DNA of 64,000 bases from JAAEPI01 sp965212145 (lineage in GTDB: Bacteria; Bacteroidota; Bacteroidia; Cytophagales; Cyclobacteriaceae), in contig CBDBUY010000009.1 of NCBI GenBank assembly GCA_965212145.1, positions 124,001 to 188,000 of the forward strand, read 5' to 3'. Position numbers and translations under genes: made by a program. This document shows, piece after piece, positions 23,032-32,531 of the stretch. Below the pieces are notes generated by a model. The model made no database searches, was not told where the DNA came from, and saw nothing but the letters and a program-made list of their open reading frames with translations. Numbering within the stretch: the stretch's first letter is position 1; each line of letters begins with the position of its first letter.

Positions 23032-23891
23032 AAGACAGATTTGTTTTCGTCAGGGAACGCTTTATTGGGCAATTCAATTCCACAATTGTGACAAAATTTT
23101 GCTTTGTCGATGGTTAATTGTGCCCGGCAATTTTCACAGGTTTCTAAATTATTCTTGGCATTGACCATTTCAGAGGTCACGATCCCCGTGGGAACGGCTA
23201 TAATCGCGTAACCAGTAATCATGAGTAGAGATGCCAGTGACTGCCCAAGCACGGTTTGTGGCGCAATATCTCCATAGCCAACCGTGGTAACGGTGACAAT
23301 GGCCCAATAAATACTTCTTGGGATGCTGGTGAATCCATACTTCGGTCCTTCGACCAAATACATCAGTGTTCCCATAATGGCCGTCACGCAGACCACAGTG
23401 CCCAGAAATACGATAATCTTGAATCGGCTATTGTACAAAGCATTTCCAATTTGATTCGCTCCACCTACAAAATGTGTAAGCTTGAGCACTCGGAAAACCC
23501 GAATAAGTCGTATCGATCGGATGATCATCAGGCTGCTGGTGCCGCTAATGAACAGACCCAGATAAGTCGGTAGCAATGACAACAAATCTACAATACCCAT
23601 GAAACTGGTGACATACCTCCTTGGCTCAGGTGAAGAGGCGATTCGTGCTACGTATTCGATGGTGAAAAGCACCGTGAAGAACCATTCGGCAATGGAGAAA
23701 AGTAGTCGATTGGCATCACGGATTTCGCGAACGCTCTCCAACATCACCGCCAATACGCTCAGTAGAATAGCCCAGAGGAGGATTACATCGAAGAGCTTCC
23801 CGGCACGAGACTCATATCCAAAAATGATCTGGTAAAGTTTCTGCTGCCAGTGCTTAAGATCGTCATACGTTTTCCGGACTCTTTCGGCCAT
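23028..23891 (-). CDS. Voltage-gated-type potassium channel with C-terminal zinc ribbon
   Basis: A 287-residue six-helix channel: S4 SIRLIRVFRVLKLTHF (about 127-142), pore TVTTVGYGDIAPQ (about 197-209) with the K+ filter TVGYG. The C-terminus has CENCRAQLTIDKAKFCHNCGIELP (about 253-276), a four-Cys zinc ribbon not found in most Kv homologues. It is translationally coupled to bcp, hinting at coordinated expression. Confidence 0.9.
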   Translation of the reverse strand: MAERVRKTYDDLKHWQQKLYQIIFGYESRAGKLFDVILLWAILLSVLAVMLESVREIRDANRLLFSIAEWFFTVLFTIEYVARIASSPEPRRYVTSFMGIVDLLSLLPTYLGLFISGTSSLMIIRSIRLIRVFRVLKLTHFVGGANQIGNALYNSRFKIIVFLGTVVCVTAIMGTLMYLVEGPKYGFTSIPRSIYWAIVTVTTVGYGDIAPQTVLGQSLASLLMITGYAIIAVPTGIVTSEMVNAKNNLETCENCRAQLTIDKAKFCHNCGIELPNKAFPDENKSVL

Positions 23892-23933
23892 CAGTTATCC
23901 ATTGGTTGATTGTAAATATAATGGAGCACTCTG

Positions 23934-25043
23934 TTACTTTGAACGATTCAGGTAGAAGAGGTTGACTTCCCCGGAATTGGACTCCACTATATCCGGTCGC
24001 CCATCCCCATCCAAGTCTACGGTGATAATATCGTAGGTTTCAAACGCTGGGTCACCAATCTTAATTTCTGTCCATTTAGATCCATTTCTTTCATTGAGAA
24101 ATACGGAATTCTGTCCTTTCACATTTGCCACTACCAAGTCCTCATCTCCATCGAAATCCAAATCCATTGTAGCGATTGAAAATGAATTTGCGCTGGATGG
24201 ATCAAATTTTACCGATTCTTTGAATCCTCCTTTACCGTCGTTGAAGTACACGTAATTGGCATCACCGATATTGGCCGTGGCAATGTCGGACCAATCATCA
24301 CCATTGAAATCCGCGACGGCCACCGATCGAGTGTCATCTCGTCCGGTTCCGAACGCAACACCGCGTTCGAATCCCAGCTGCCCGTTGTTGAAATAGACCA
24401 TGTTGGATTGCTTATTTCGGTTGGCCAGAATTAGATCCACATACCCGTCTTTGTCCATGTCAGCAACACTGACGTCAATTGTCGCTTCATCGCCACTTCC
24501 GAAACCAAGTACTTCTGAGAATTCTCCTTTTCCATTGTTCAGACAAATTTCGTTTTCCTTCCCTCGGTTGGTCAGCAGAATGTCCATGTCACCATCTCTG
24601 TCCACATCGGCGATCGTGAGATTTCTGGTAGGTGAGTACGCCAGTCCGAAGGACCGGCCATTGGTAAAATTTCCGTAACCGTCATTGAGGAAAAGCTCAT
24701 TTGGAGCCATGTCGTTACCAACCGCAACATCCAGATCGCCATCTGCATCAAAATCTGCCAATTCGGCGGCATAGCTGGTAGCATCCAGATTGCCGAGGGA
24801 TTTGGAAATGGTGAAAGTGCCTTTTCCATTATTGACCAAGATCAGATTGGTCTCGGGCCAATGTCGGCCATTGGCGACAATGATGTCCATGTCTCCGTCC
24901 CGATCAATATCACCGGCAGCTACCGAAGCGGAGAGGTTTTTCGATAGACCGAGGACATTTCTAGCGCTGGTTTTGAATTCAAGATTTTGAGACCAAAGGG
25001 TGAAATTGGCCAGTATACAGAAAATAACAAATGGTTTTCTCAT
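23934..25043 (-). CDS. FG-GAP/VCBS repeat beta-propeller protein
   Basis: A 369-residue exported protein with signal peptide (to about residue 18) and seven FG-GAP-type repeats, each with a DxDxDGxxD calcium loop (DIDRDGDMD, DFDADGDLD, DVDRDGDMD, DMDKDGYVD, DFNGDDWSD, DLDFDGDED, DLDGDGRPD). Integrin-like propellers of this sort act in surface binding; no sorting domain is seen. Confidence 0.88.
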   Translation of the reverse strand: MRKPFVIFCILANFTLWSQNLEFKTSARNVLGLSKNLSASVAAGDIDRDGDMDIIVANGRHWPETNLILVNNGKGTFTISKSLGNLDATSYAAELADFDADGDLDVAVGNDMAPNELFLNDGYGNFTNGRSFGLAYSPTRNLTIADVDRDGDMDILLTNRGKENEICLNNGKGEFSEVLGFGSGDEATIDVSVADMDKDGYVDLILANRNKQSNMVYFNNGQLGFERGVAFGTGRDDTRSVAVADFNGDDWSDIATANIGDANYVYFNDGKGGFKESVKFDPSSANSFSIATMDLDFDGDEDLVVANVKGQNSVFLNERNGSKWTEIKIGDPAFETYDIITVDLDGDGRPDIVESNSGEVNLFYLNRSK

Positions 25044-25116
25044 GATGAATGTGATCGTAAATGTATCACAATCAATTATTTTGCCTTTTTTGCTCGCAAA
25101 ACAGAATTATATCAGT

Positions 25117-26382
25117 TTAATCCCTTCTCCTGCGCCAGTTCTTTTTCTTCGGGGGGCGGTTTCCTTCCTGATTGGAAGGCCCTGATGGTTTTTTCTTTTT
25201 TCTGTCGGGACGTGGAGGCCTGGGGACCTTTTTCTCGATGACCTCATTGACCAAAGGATATGGGTGATTTTCGATGACTCTAACCTTCTTCCCTGTCAGT
25301 TTTTCAATGTCCTTGAGGTAGGCCTTTTCGGTAAAGTCACAGAATGAGATGGCGATTCCATCAGCACCTGCTCGTCCCGTCCGACCGATTCGATGAACGT
25401 ATGATTCTGGGATATTTGGGAGCTCATAATTGATCACATAGGCCAGGTCATCAATGTCAATGCCTCGGGCCGCTATGTCCGTGGCAACTAGTGCCCGGAG
25501 TTTGCCTTCCTTGAAATTTTTCAGAGCAGCCTGACGAGCATTTTGGGATTTGTTTCCATGAATGGCCTGAGACGGCAGGCCTGCCTTGATGAGGAATTTG
25601 ACCACCTTGTCCGCGCCGTGTTTGGTCTTGGTAAAAACCAGCGCTCGATCTATCTCATTTTCCTTGATGACATCTACCAGAAGGTGTTTTTTGTTTTCCT
25701 TATCAATAAAATATATCGCTTGATTGATTGTCTCAGCGGTGCTGGAAACAGGAGTGACCTCTACTTTAGACGGGTTCGTGAGAATCTTGGAGGAAAGCTC
25801 GACGATCGCCGGAGGCATTGTTGCTGAGAAGAACAGAGACTGGCGCCTTTGCGGAAGCTCCTTGATCACGCGTTTCACATCATGCACAAATCCCATGTCC
25901 AGCATGCGATCTGCTTCATCGAGGACGAAAAACTCAATGTTGTCTAATTTGATAAACCCCTGACCCATCAAATCAAGAAGTCTTCCCGGTGTAGCGATTA
26001 AGACATCCAATCCTCTGTTAAGGGCCTGCACCTGGCTGTGTTGACTGACCCCTCCAAAAATCACATGATATTTCAAGGGCGTATTTCCCCCATAAGTTTC
26101 GAAACTTTCACCGATCTGAATGGCGAGTTCCCGTGTGGGGGTTAGCACAAGACTTCTAATGTTTCTTCTTCCAGAGTGGCCCTTTTTAGCGTCCAGCAAT
26201 TGAATGATTGGGATGGCAAAGGCTGCTGTTTTTCCAGTTCCCGTCTGGGCAACTCCCAGCAAGTCTTTACCTTCCAAAACCAGGGGAATGGCTTTTTCCT
26301 GAATGGGAGTAGGGGAAGTGTACCCTTCGGCTTTCAGTGCTGAAAGAATGGGGTGGATGAGGTTGAGTTCGTCGAATGTCAA
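25117..26382 (-). CDS. rhlE: DEAD-box RNA helicase, RhlE-like
   Basis: A 421-residue helicase with all motifs: Q motif TPIQEKAIP, Walker A AQTGTGKTAAF, PTRELAIQ, TPGRLLD, DEADRMLDMGF, FSATMP, TDIAARGIDI and HRIGRTGRAG. The tail (from about 375) is basic (RPDRKKKKPSG, WRRRRD), as in RhlE. It unwinds RNA in ribosome assembly and mRNA turnover, often in the cold. Confidence 0.93.
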   Translation of the reverse strand: MTFDELNLIHPILSALKAEGYTSPTPIQEKAIPLVLEGKDLLGVAQTGTGKTAAFAIPIIQLLDAKKGHSGRRNIRSLVLTPTRELAIQIGESFETYGGNTPLKYHVIFGGVSQHSQVQALNRGLDVLIATPGRLLDLMGQGFIKLDNIEFFVLDEADRMLDMGFVHDVKRVIKELPQRRQSLFFSATMPPAIVELSSKILTNPSKVEVTPVSSTAETINQAIYFIDKENKKHLLVDVIKENEIDRALVFTKTKHGADKVVKFLIKAGLPSQAIHGNKSQNARQAALKNFKEGKLRALVATDIAARGIDIDDLAYVINYELPNIPESYVHRIGRTGRAGADGIAISFCDFTEKAYLKDIEKLTGKKVRVIENHPYPLVNEVIEKKVPRPPRPDRKKKKPSGPSNQEGNRPPKKKNWRRRRD

Positions 26383-26419
26383 AGTGGGCGCAAGATAGCT
26401 TTAATTGCCTCCGCGTAGC

Positions 26420-26872
26420 TTAAATACGCTTCCTCATCTCCACCATATTTTTTGTGAATCCGGCTTTCTCATACGCGCGGATGGCCGGTTCATTCTCATC
26501 GTAGACTTCAAGACGGACTTCATTGAGTCCTCTTGACTTGGCCCATGCGGTCAGGTTATCGAGAATCATTTTAGCAAGTCCTTTCCCTCGGAATTCAAGT
26601 CGGGTGAACATGAATCCCACATAAGCGAATTTCTCATGATCCAGATAGGGTTTGGCATCCTTGATTTTTGCATATCCTCCAGCGATGATTTCTTCGTTCT
26701 CGACGGCAACTACAACTTGCGCAGAATCAGATTTTATTAGCTCCTCAAGGTCGTAATAGCTTATAGGATCAGGAGCTAAAGTGGGGTCAAAAGGCCGCTC
26801 GGCTTCTACGATCCCCTGCTCGAATTCAAGGAGAGTTGGTAGATCTGATAATTCGGCTATTCGGATTTGCAT
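26420..26872 (-). CDS. GNAT-family N-acetyltransferase
   Basis: A 150-residue GNAT protein. The acetyl-CoA pyrophosphate loop is FRGKGLAKMIL (about 94-104), followed by the C-terminal motif EPAIRAYEKAGF. The substrate is unknown. It lies 1 nt after the penicillin acylase stop codon, so the two are probably co-transcribed. Confidence 0.88.
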   Translation of the reverse strand: MQIRIAELSDLPTLLEFEQGIVEAERPFDPTLAPDPISYYDLEELIKSDSAQVVVAVENEEIIAGGYAKIKDAKPYLDHEKFAYVGFMFTRLEFRGKGLAKMILDNLTAWAKSRGLNEVRLEVYDENEPAIRAYEKAGFTKNMVEMRKRI

Positions 26873-26873
26873 C

Positions 26874-28922
26874 TCACTTGGGGCTGTAAGTTCTCACGGC
26901 TTGCTTTTTGACTTCCTCCAAATCCAAGGTCATTGGTTTCAGTTTCAGTTTGGTGAAGTCTTCCATTTGATCGGTGTAGTGTGGGCTCTTTAGTTTGCTG
27001 GAGTTGCCATATGCATGAATGGTCTCAATGATAGGAAGTCCGTCCTCGGGGTAGCGCGCAAGTAAAATGTACGATTCACCAGAATGTCCCTTCACCATCC
27101 CGGGCTTATATGGTCGAGTGGACATGGCCGCTAAGACATCCGGCAACCCTCTCAATGGTAGTTCTCTTTTGCCCCTCACCAGCTTCTGATATTCACCGAG
27201 TGTCACATTGATTTTCCCATGATTCTTTATGAAATAATCGTAAGTTTCCAATAATGGATCCAACATTTGAGCGGGGGTTACGCCTTCTTCATCGATGGCT
27301 TTCCATTTAGCACGGAGATAACTGTAAAACACTTTCATCTGTGCCGCACCAATGTCCTGAGGTTCCCCTCGTTTATTCCAGTTCTGAAAGATTTCAACGA
27401 GCGGAGCTGCTCGGCCGGCCAGTTTAGGATCCATCCTGAAAATCGCATTTAGGTTGATTGGATAGATCAGCGAGTCAGGCAATGTGACATCAAATTTGAT
27501 GTCCTTGAACTCCTCATAGCTCAGTTGATCGTGTTGTTCGATCAATTCCATAAACCGTACACTTCGGTTGTTTTCTCGCTGAACAAAACCCATGGTCGGG
27601 TCAAAATCATTCATGTCCAGATTCTCCTCAGGAGCAGTTGCATTGTACGGAGTGTTATTGGTGTTGAACAAGTATCCTGCATTTGGATTCTTTATCTGCG
27701 GGAGATCAGCAAAGGCGTGATAATTACTCGGAATCGTCACAGAGGTATTTCCAGGGAGTGTTTTTGTCCAATCATACTGCGGATCACGCCAGGGCAGCTT
27801 GGCATTGCTGACATAGAAAATGTTGTCTTCTCTATCGGCGTAGACCATGTTGAAACTAGGAATGGATGTCATTTCCAGAGCGGTTCTGAACTCATCGAAG
27901 TTGCTTGCTTTGTTCATTCGATACCACTGCTCCGTGGCTCGTATGTCATCGAAAACGGCCATGTGAAAAGCGAAATATCCAGAGTCGTTTTTAACAACCG
28001 GACCGTATTTAGAGTAATAAGCATCCCGCTTCACATTGATCCGGATGCCCAGCAAAATCTTCACCCTGAGTTTCACCTTCCAGTGTTCGAGTTCATGCCA
28101 CTCATCGTCAATCTTGTACTTATTTTCTTGCTCAGGGTGCATTTCCAGTTCGAACACATCGATTTTATCAGGGTAATTGACCGTGTGCGCCCAGCCCAGG
28201 TTTTCGTTTGTCCCGTGAAAAACCGTCGGGCCACCAGGGAATAATCCGCCGATCATGTTCCAGCCTTCATCGCTAATCAGGTGCGCTTCGTACCAACCAA
28301 CAGGCCCTTCGAGTGGCTGGTGCGCATTGACTGCCAGAAAAACCTCATCCGATTCCGACTTAGCTCGATTTATGGCGATTCCGTTGGAACCGGTTCCGGT
28401 GAAATACGGTTTGATCCGATTCCCGAAAAGCGCACTCAATGTTCTGTCCGCACCATCGAAAACAGCCAGTTGAAAAACATACGTCGTGAAAGCATCCATC
28501 ACGGTGACCGGGAAGGCTTTCTTGATCAAAACTTCCTTTGGGTGAGCTTCGGCGTAAGCGTTCAGACCGGCTACATACCCGGTGACTATTTGGACAAAAT
28601 CTGGAGAAATTTCCATGAAATGTTCGTCCACAATTTGTTGGCATCTGAGGAGGTTGGAGACATAGTCTATGGGTGCGCCATTTTTCCCTAAGTGCCTTCC
28701 TAGCATGCCTTTAGCCGCCAGGATGGATTCTTGAATCGTCTTAAAATCATCCTCAGCATGAGCCCAGGCCAGTCCATAGCTCACCTGTGCGTCGGTAGGA
28801 GCATAAATGTGCGGAACGCCCCACTTATCACGCATGATCTGAATTTCAGAAGGTGTGAATTGGGCATAAAGCTGAGAGAGGAGCAGGAGGGAAAGGACTG
28901 TAAATAAGGGTCTAATTCTCAT
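26874..28922 (-). CDS. Penicillin acylase family (Ntn-hydrolase) protein
   Basis: A 682-residue precursor with signal peptide. The alpha chain includes DKWGVPHIYAPTDAQVSYGLAWAHAEDDF; the probable autoproteolytic site is GTGSNGIAINRAKSESDEVFLAVNAHQPL (Ser after TG at about residue 183 as the N-terminal nucleophile of the beta chain). Members are acyl-homoserine-lactone acylases or other amidases in the periplasm. The cognate substrate is not evident. Confidence 0.9.
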   Translation of the reverse strand: MRIRPLFTVLSLLLLSQLYAQFTPSEIQIMRDKWGVPHIYAPTDAQVSYGLAWAHAEDDFKTIQESILAAKGMLGRHLGKNGAPIDYVSNLLRCQQIVDEHFMEISPDFVQIVTGYVAGLNAYAEAHPKEVLIKKAFPVTVMDAFTTYVFQLAVFDGADRTLSALFGNRIKPYFTGTGSNGIAINRAKSESDEVFLAVNAHQPLEGPVGWYEAHLISDEGWNMIGGLFPGGPTVFHGTNENLGWAHTVNYPDKIDVFELEMHPEQENKYKIDDEWHELEHWKVKLRVKILLGIRINVKRDAYYSKYGPVVKNDSGYFAFHMAVFDDIRATEQWYRMNKASNFDEFRTALEMTSIPSFNMVYADREDNIFYVSNAKLPWRDPQYDWTKTLPGNTSVTIPSNYHAFADLPQIKNPNAGYLFNTNNTPYNATAPEENLDMNDFDPTMGFVQRENNRSVRFMELIEQHDQLSYEEFKDIKFDVTLPDSLIYPINLNAIFRMDPKLAGRAAPLVEIFQNWNKRGEPQDIGAAQMKVFYSYLRAKWKAIDEEGVTPAQMLDPLLETYDYFIKNHGKINVTLGEYQKLVRGKRELPLRGLPDVLAAMSTRPYKPGMVKGHSGESYILLARYPEDGLPIIETIHAYGNSSKLKSPHYTDQMEDFTKLKLKPMTLDLEEVKKQAVRTYSPK

Positions 28923-28999
28923 GTTGTGATTTTCGAAACTAAATATAGAATCTAAAATGAAGGTTCGGAGAAAATGCTCAACTTATTTCAAGCAACTTG

Positions 29000-29031
29000 A
29001 GTTCGATTTTTTTATTTCTGATAATCGAACT
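29000..29031 (-). terminator. Stem-loop after the CHAT gene
   Basis: AGTTCGATT and AATCGAACT pair over 9 bp with a 14-nt loop; T-rich on the plus side, A/T-rich on the minus side. It lies 25 nt downstream of the CHAT gene stop and is a probable terminator. Confidence 0.4.
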
Positions 29032-29055
29032 TTTATGGAGTTAAGACGGTCAACT

Positions 29056-32000
29056 TTATCCTCCAACCACATAAAACGCTCCCCAGTAAATCGGCTCTGG
29101 AAATTGTTCTTTGAGTTTCAGCTGAGCTGATTTGAGTGATTGCCTTGCATTGCCGTTTTCGAGGTAGTCCTTATAGAAAAGAATCATCAACTCTTTCGTT
29201 GCTTCGTCATCCACCTTCCACAAGCTGATGACCACATTCTGCGCACCAGCCACTTGGAAAGCACGCTGCAAGCCGTACACGCCCTGTCCATCTACAATCT
29301 TCCCTTTTCCGGTCTCACAGGCCGAGAGCACGACGAGTTGATTGCCGTGTAGGTCGAGCTGAGCAATTTCCTTGGCGGTGATGATGCCATTCTCTTCAGC
29401 CGGCATGATGGATTCTTTCAAGTTCGCCAAAAGCAAACCGGAGTGGAGCAGGGGATCATCGTTGACCACATCCTCGGAGGATTCCTCGAAAAATCCATGC
29501 GTCGCAATGTGAAGGATGTCCACCGATTCAATGGACTTGAGTTGGCTTTCGTGGGCATCTTTGGCAAGAAAAGACTTGGAGTCGATTCCTTGATCGGTCA
29601 TCAACGAATGGATGTTTTCCACTTCCACCTTGGTGCCGGGTAGGTCGCTGACACCCTCTGTGAAAATCTCACGGAAGACGCTGGTTCGGTCTGTGTTCTT
29701 GGTTTCCGGGTGCGCTTGTGCGTTGAAATCAGGGAAACCGAAGAGAATCGCCTCAGACGCCTTTTTCTCGGAACTTTCTCTGCCGACCAATTCTTTGGTG
29801 TTGCCTACAATTTCAATGTTCCAATCTTCGATGACATACTTGTCAGTTTCTGGATTGTACAGCGTGTTGAGGTTGAGTAAATGATAAATGCCGTCAGAGG
29901 AGAAATAGACCTTGTCGTATCCTTTAAGTTGATTGGCTATCGGCTGCCAGAAATTTCCGTGGCTGTCCGTGTCTTTCAGTTTGAACTTTATCTTGTTCTT
30001 ATACAAACTAAATGACTTGGCGTCCATTTCTGCTCCATTTTCCAGTCGGACGTATTTTGGGTAATCCGTGGTTTTGTTGTCGATGATTAATGCGAGGTAT
30101 TGGCGGCCTTCTTTGTTCCATTCAATTTCCTCGAAAACGAACGGAGTGATGCCGATGATTTCGATGGCTACTTCTCCATCCGCCAAACTGCCAGCCACGT
30201 CACGCCATTTGGTGACTTTATTCGAGGCTTTCTTTGGTAGTGAGTTCAACACTCGCTCGTATTCTTCTCCCACGATCTTGAGACTGTCCAGATATATCTT
30301 TTGGTCTCCCTCGTTACTGAACTGCTCCAGCTTAGCCACCTCCTTGTTGATTTCCACCCATCGTAAATAGGTTGCTTTGATTTTAGGGTCGGACTGCTTG
30401 TCAAGGTAATTCCGCAGCTCCATGCTTTCGTTTAGGAGCATCGCTTTGGTTCTGATTTGCACGTCGTATAGTTCGGCGGCAAGCTCTGGATTTTCATCGA
30501 GCATGTCATTGATGAGTGAAAAGTAGGCGCCTAGTTGTCCCTTGATGGTGTGGTAATATTCGAGCCGTTCCTTTTCGCTCAGGTGAGGAAAAAATTCATC
30601 GAGAATATGCAGGTAGTTCCCGATTGCTTGCTTGAAGTATTCCAAAGATTTTTTCGGATTTCCTGTCAGGTAATTGGCGCAAGCCAGGTTATACAGCGAA
30701 GTGCAAGTAAACTGATTGTATGGTCCGAGGACCTTATCCTGAATTTTCAGCGCCTCCTGAAATCTGGATTTAGCCTGGTCGTATTCTTTTTGAGAAATAT
30801 GCACCATCCCCAGATCATTCATGGTCAGCGCTACATCGAAGTTTTGATTGCCGATCGTTCGCTGCTGTACATCGAGTGTCTCCTCCAGCAGCTTCTGGGC
30901 CTGACCAAACTTCCCACCCTTTCTGTAAGCCGAGCCTAGCGTTTGCTTCAGTCGCAATAGCTCTCGGTTGCTCTCATTGACCATGGTTTTTCTGAGTTCG
31001 TAGGCTTTGTTGAGCATGTCAATGGCCTCCTCATGAGCGCCCATCGAGAGAAATAACGTGCCGGCCACCTGCTGGGAAAAGGAGTACTCGAAACTATTCT
31101 CACCGTGATTGGCTCGGTCATTTGCCAGAATAAACTGTACATACTGGAGGGCTCTGGAATTCCTTCCGGTTTCCATGTATAGAGTGGTGAGATTGCTGGC
31201 GATTTTAGTAGCCATTTCGTTTTCCAAACCGTGCTTCTGATTCTGCATGTTTAGCGTCTGTTGCAGCAAACCCTCGGCTTTGTCGTACTGGCCAAGACTT
31301 ATCAAAATGACGGCCGTTTGATTCATGGAAAAGACCAGATCATCGAAGTATATTTCATCGGTAGCGTAGAATGAAATGGCGCGCTTCACGAATTCCTGCG
31401 CCTCTTCGTATTTGCCTTGCTTTGTCAAAAGTTCAGCATAATTGGTGTCGAAAAGTGCCGTCAGCTCTCCCTTTGTTTCGGAATCGTAGTTTTTTAAAAT
31501 CCGATAGGCTTTCGAGTAGACCTTTTCAGCTGCCCGATAGTCGGCGAGTTCAGAATTCACCAGTGTCAGGTAATTAAGGGCGTACAGGTAATTGTCTGAT
31601 TCTTCTCCGTAGAATTCTTTGTTCAACTCTTCATTTTCAATGGCATATTTCCGCGCTTGCAGATATTGGCTGGTGTTGACATAAGAAAGCGCCAACTCTT
31701 CGACGGTATTCAACTTGACCTTATAACTCAGGCTGTCATTGGGCGAGAGACTCTCAAGTGTTTTTTCCAAAAAAGGAATGGCCGCTCGGTAGTCATTTTC
31801 CCCGAATGCTGCTAACGCTTGCTCTCTGTGTCGATAAGCCACGAGATTGGTGAATTCGGCTTTTCTGTCTGGAAATTTCTGAAAGAACATTTTTTGATAT
31901 TTCTCAGATTCTAGTCCATATCCCATGTCCCGATCCATGGCCAGGATGTTTTCCATCACGGCCCAATAATTTGGATCTTCAGGGTCGAGTAATCCCAAAC

Positions 32001-32529
32001 TCTTTTCAAACAATACATAGGCGTCATCTCGCATTCCACCGAGCTGGGATGCGATTGCTGCGTTATTGTAAGTCAGGAAAAGATCATCCGCCTGGCTCTC
32101 CAAGTAGGCTTCATTTTGAAGCAGTAGGTCGTACCAAAAAGCTGACATAAAGTAACTGCCCTTGCGGGAGTAGGCCACCGCTAGATTCTCGAGAGTAATG
32201 AGCCGATCAGGTGAATTCTCACCTTCTACCTCTTCGTACAAATCGGCGGCTGATGCGATAAATTCGATGCTTCTGTCGTAATCCTCTGCCTCGAGCAACA
32301 TGATGCCCGCTTTGTTAAGAACGAGCGCGTAATTGTACTTCGCAAATTCTTCCTCCGCTTCCAGTGCTCTTTCAGCTTCCAGCTTTGCCCGGTTGATTGT
32401 CTCAAAGGCCTTGGTGTATTCCTCAGTTTCCCAATAATAATTGCTGCTATCCAGCAGCATTTGAAGATCCTGCGCATTGATTGCTAGAGCACCCAAAAAG
32501 AGCAACGACGAGAATAGCGTGTTTTTCAT
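29056..32529 (-). CDS. TPR-CHAT protein (caspase-like protease fold)
   Basis: A 1157-residue protein with a signal peptide, about ten tetratricopeptide repeats (about residues 20-660), a coiled linker (LDKQSDPKIKATYLRW), and a C-terminal CHAT domain (about 790-1157). The predicted catalytic His is in LHIATHGFFEES and Cys in LVVLSACETGKGK. CHAT proteases include separase-like and gasdermin-cleaving enzymes, but in Bacteroidota and cyanobacteria many TPR-CHAT proteins are uncharacterised. Export argues for a periplasmic or surface role. No gasdermin-like partner is nearby. Confidence 0.88.
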   Translation of the reverse strand: MKNTLFSSLLFLGALAINAQDLQMLLDSSNYYWETEEYTKAFETINRAKLEAERALEAEEEFAKYNYALVLNKAGIMLLEAEDYDRSIEFIASAADLYEEVEGENSPDRLITLENLAVAYSRKGSYFMSAFWYDLLLQNEAYLESQADDLFLTYNNAAIASQLGGMRDDAYVLFEKSLGLLDPEDPNYWAVMENILAMDRDMGYGLESEKYQKMFFQKFPDRKAEFTNLVAYRHREQALAAFGENDYRAAIPFLEKTLESLSPNDSLSYKVKLNTVEELALSYVNTSQYLQARKYAIENEELNKEFYGEESDNYLYALNYLTLVNSELADYRAAEKVYSKAYRILKNYDSETKGELTALFDTNYAELLTKQGKYEEAQEFVKRAISFYATDEIYFDDLVFSMNQTAVILISLGQYDKAEGLLQQTLNMQNQKHGLENEMATKIASNLTTLYMETGRNSRALQYVQFILANDRANHGENSFEYSFSQQVAGTLFLSMGAHEEAIDMLNKAYELRKTMVNESNRELLRLKQTLGSAYRKGGKFGQAQKLLEETLDVQQRTIGNQNFDVALTMNDLGMVHISQKEYDQAKSRFQEALKIQDKVLGPYNQFTCTSLYNLACANYLTGNPKKSLEYFKQAIGNYLHILDEFFPHLSEKERLEYYHTIKGQLGAYFSLINDMLDENPELAAELYDVQIRTKAMLLNESMELRNYLDKQSDPKIKATYLRWVEINKEVAKLEQFSNEGDQKIYLDSLKIVGEEYERVLNSLPKKASNKVTKWRDVAGSLADGEVAIEIIGITPFVFEEIEWNKEGRQYLALIIDNKTTDYPKYVRLENGAEMDAKSFSLYKNKIKFKLKDTDSHGNFWQPIANQLKGYDKVYFSSDGIYHLLNLNTLYNPETDKYVIEDWNIEIVGNTKELVGRESSEKKASEAILFGFPDFNAQAHPETKNTDRTSVFREIFTEGVSDLPGTKVEVENIHSLMTDQGIDSKSFLAKDAHESQLKSIESVDILHIATHGFFEESSEDVVNDDPLLHSGLLLANLKESIMPAEENGIITAKEIAQLDLHGNQLVVLSACETGKGKIVDGQGVYGLQRAFQVAGAQNVVISLWKVDDEATKELMILFYKDYLENGNARQSLKSAQLKLKEQFPEPIYWGAFYVVGG

Positions 32530-32531
32530 AG

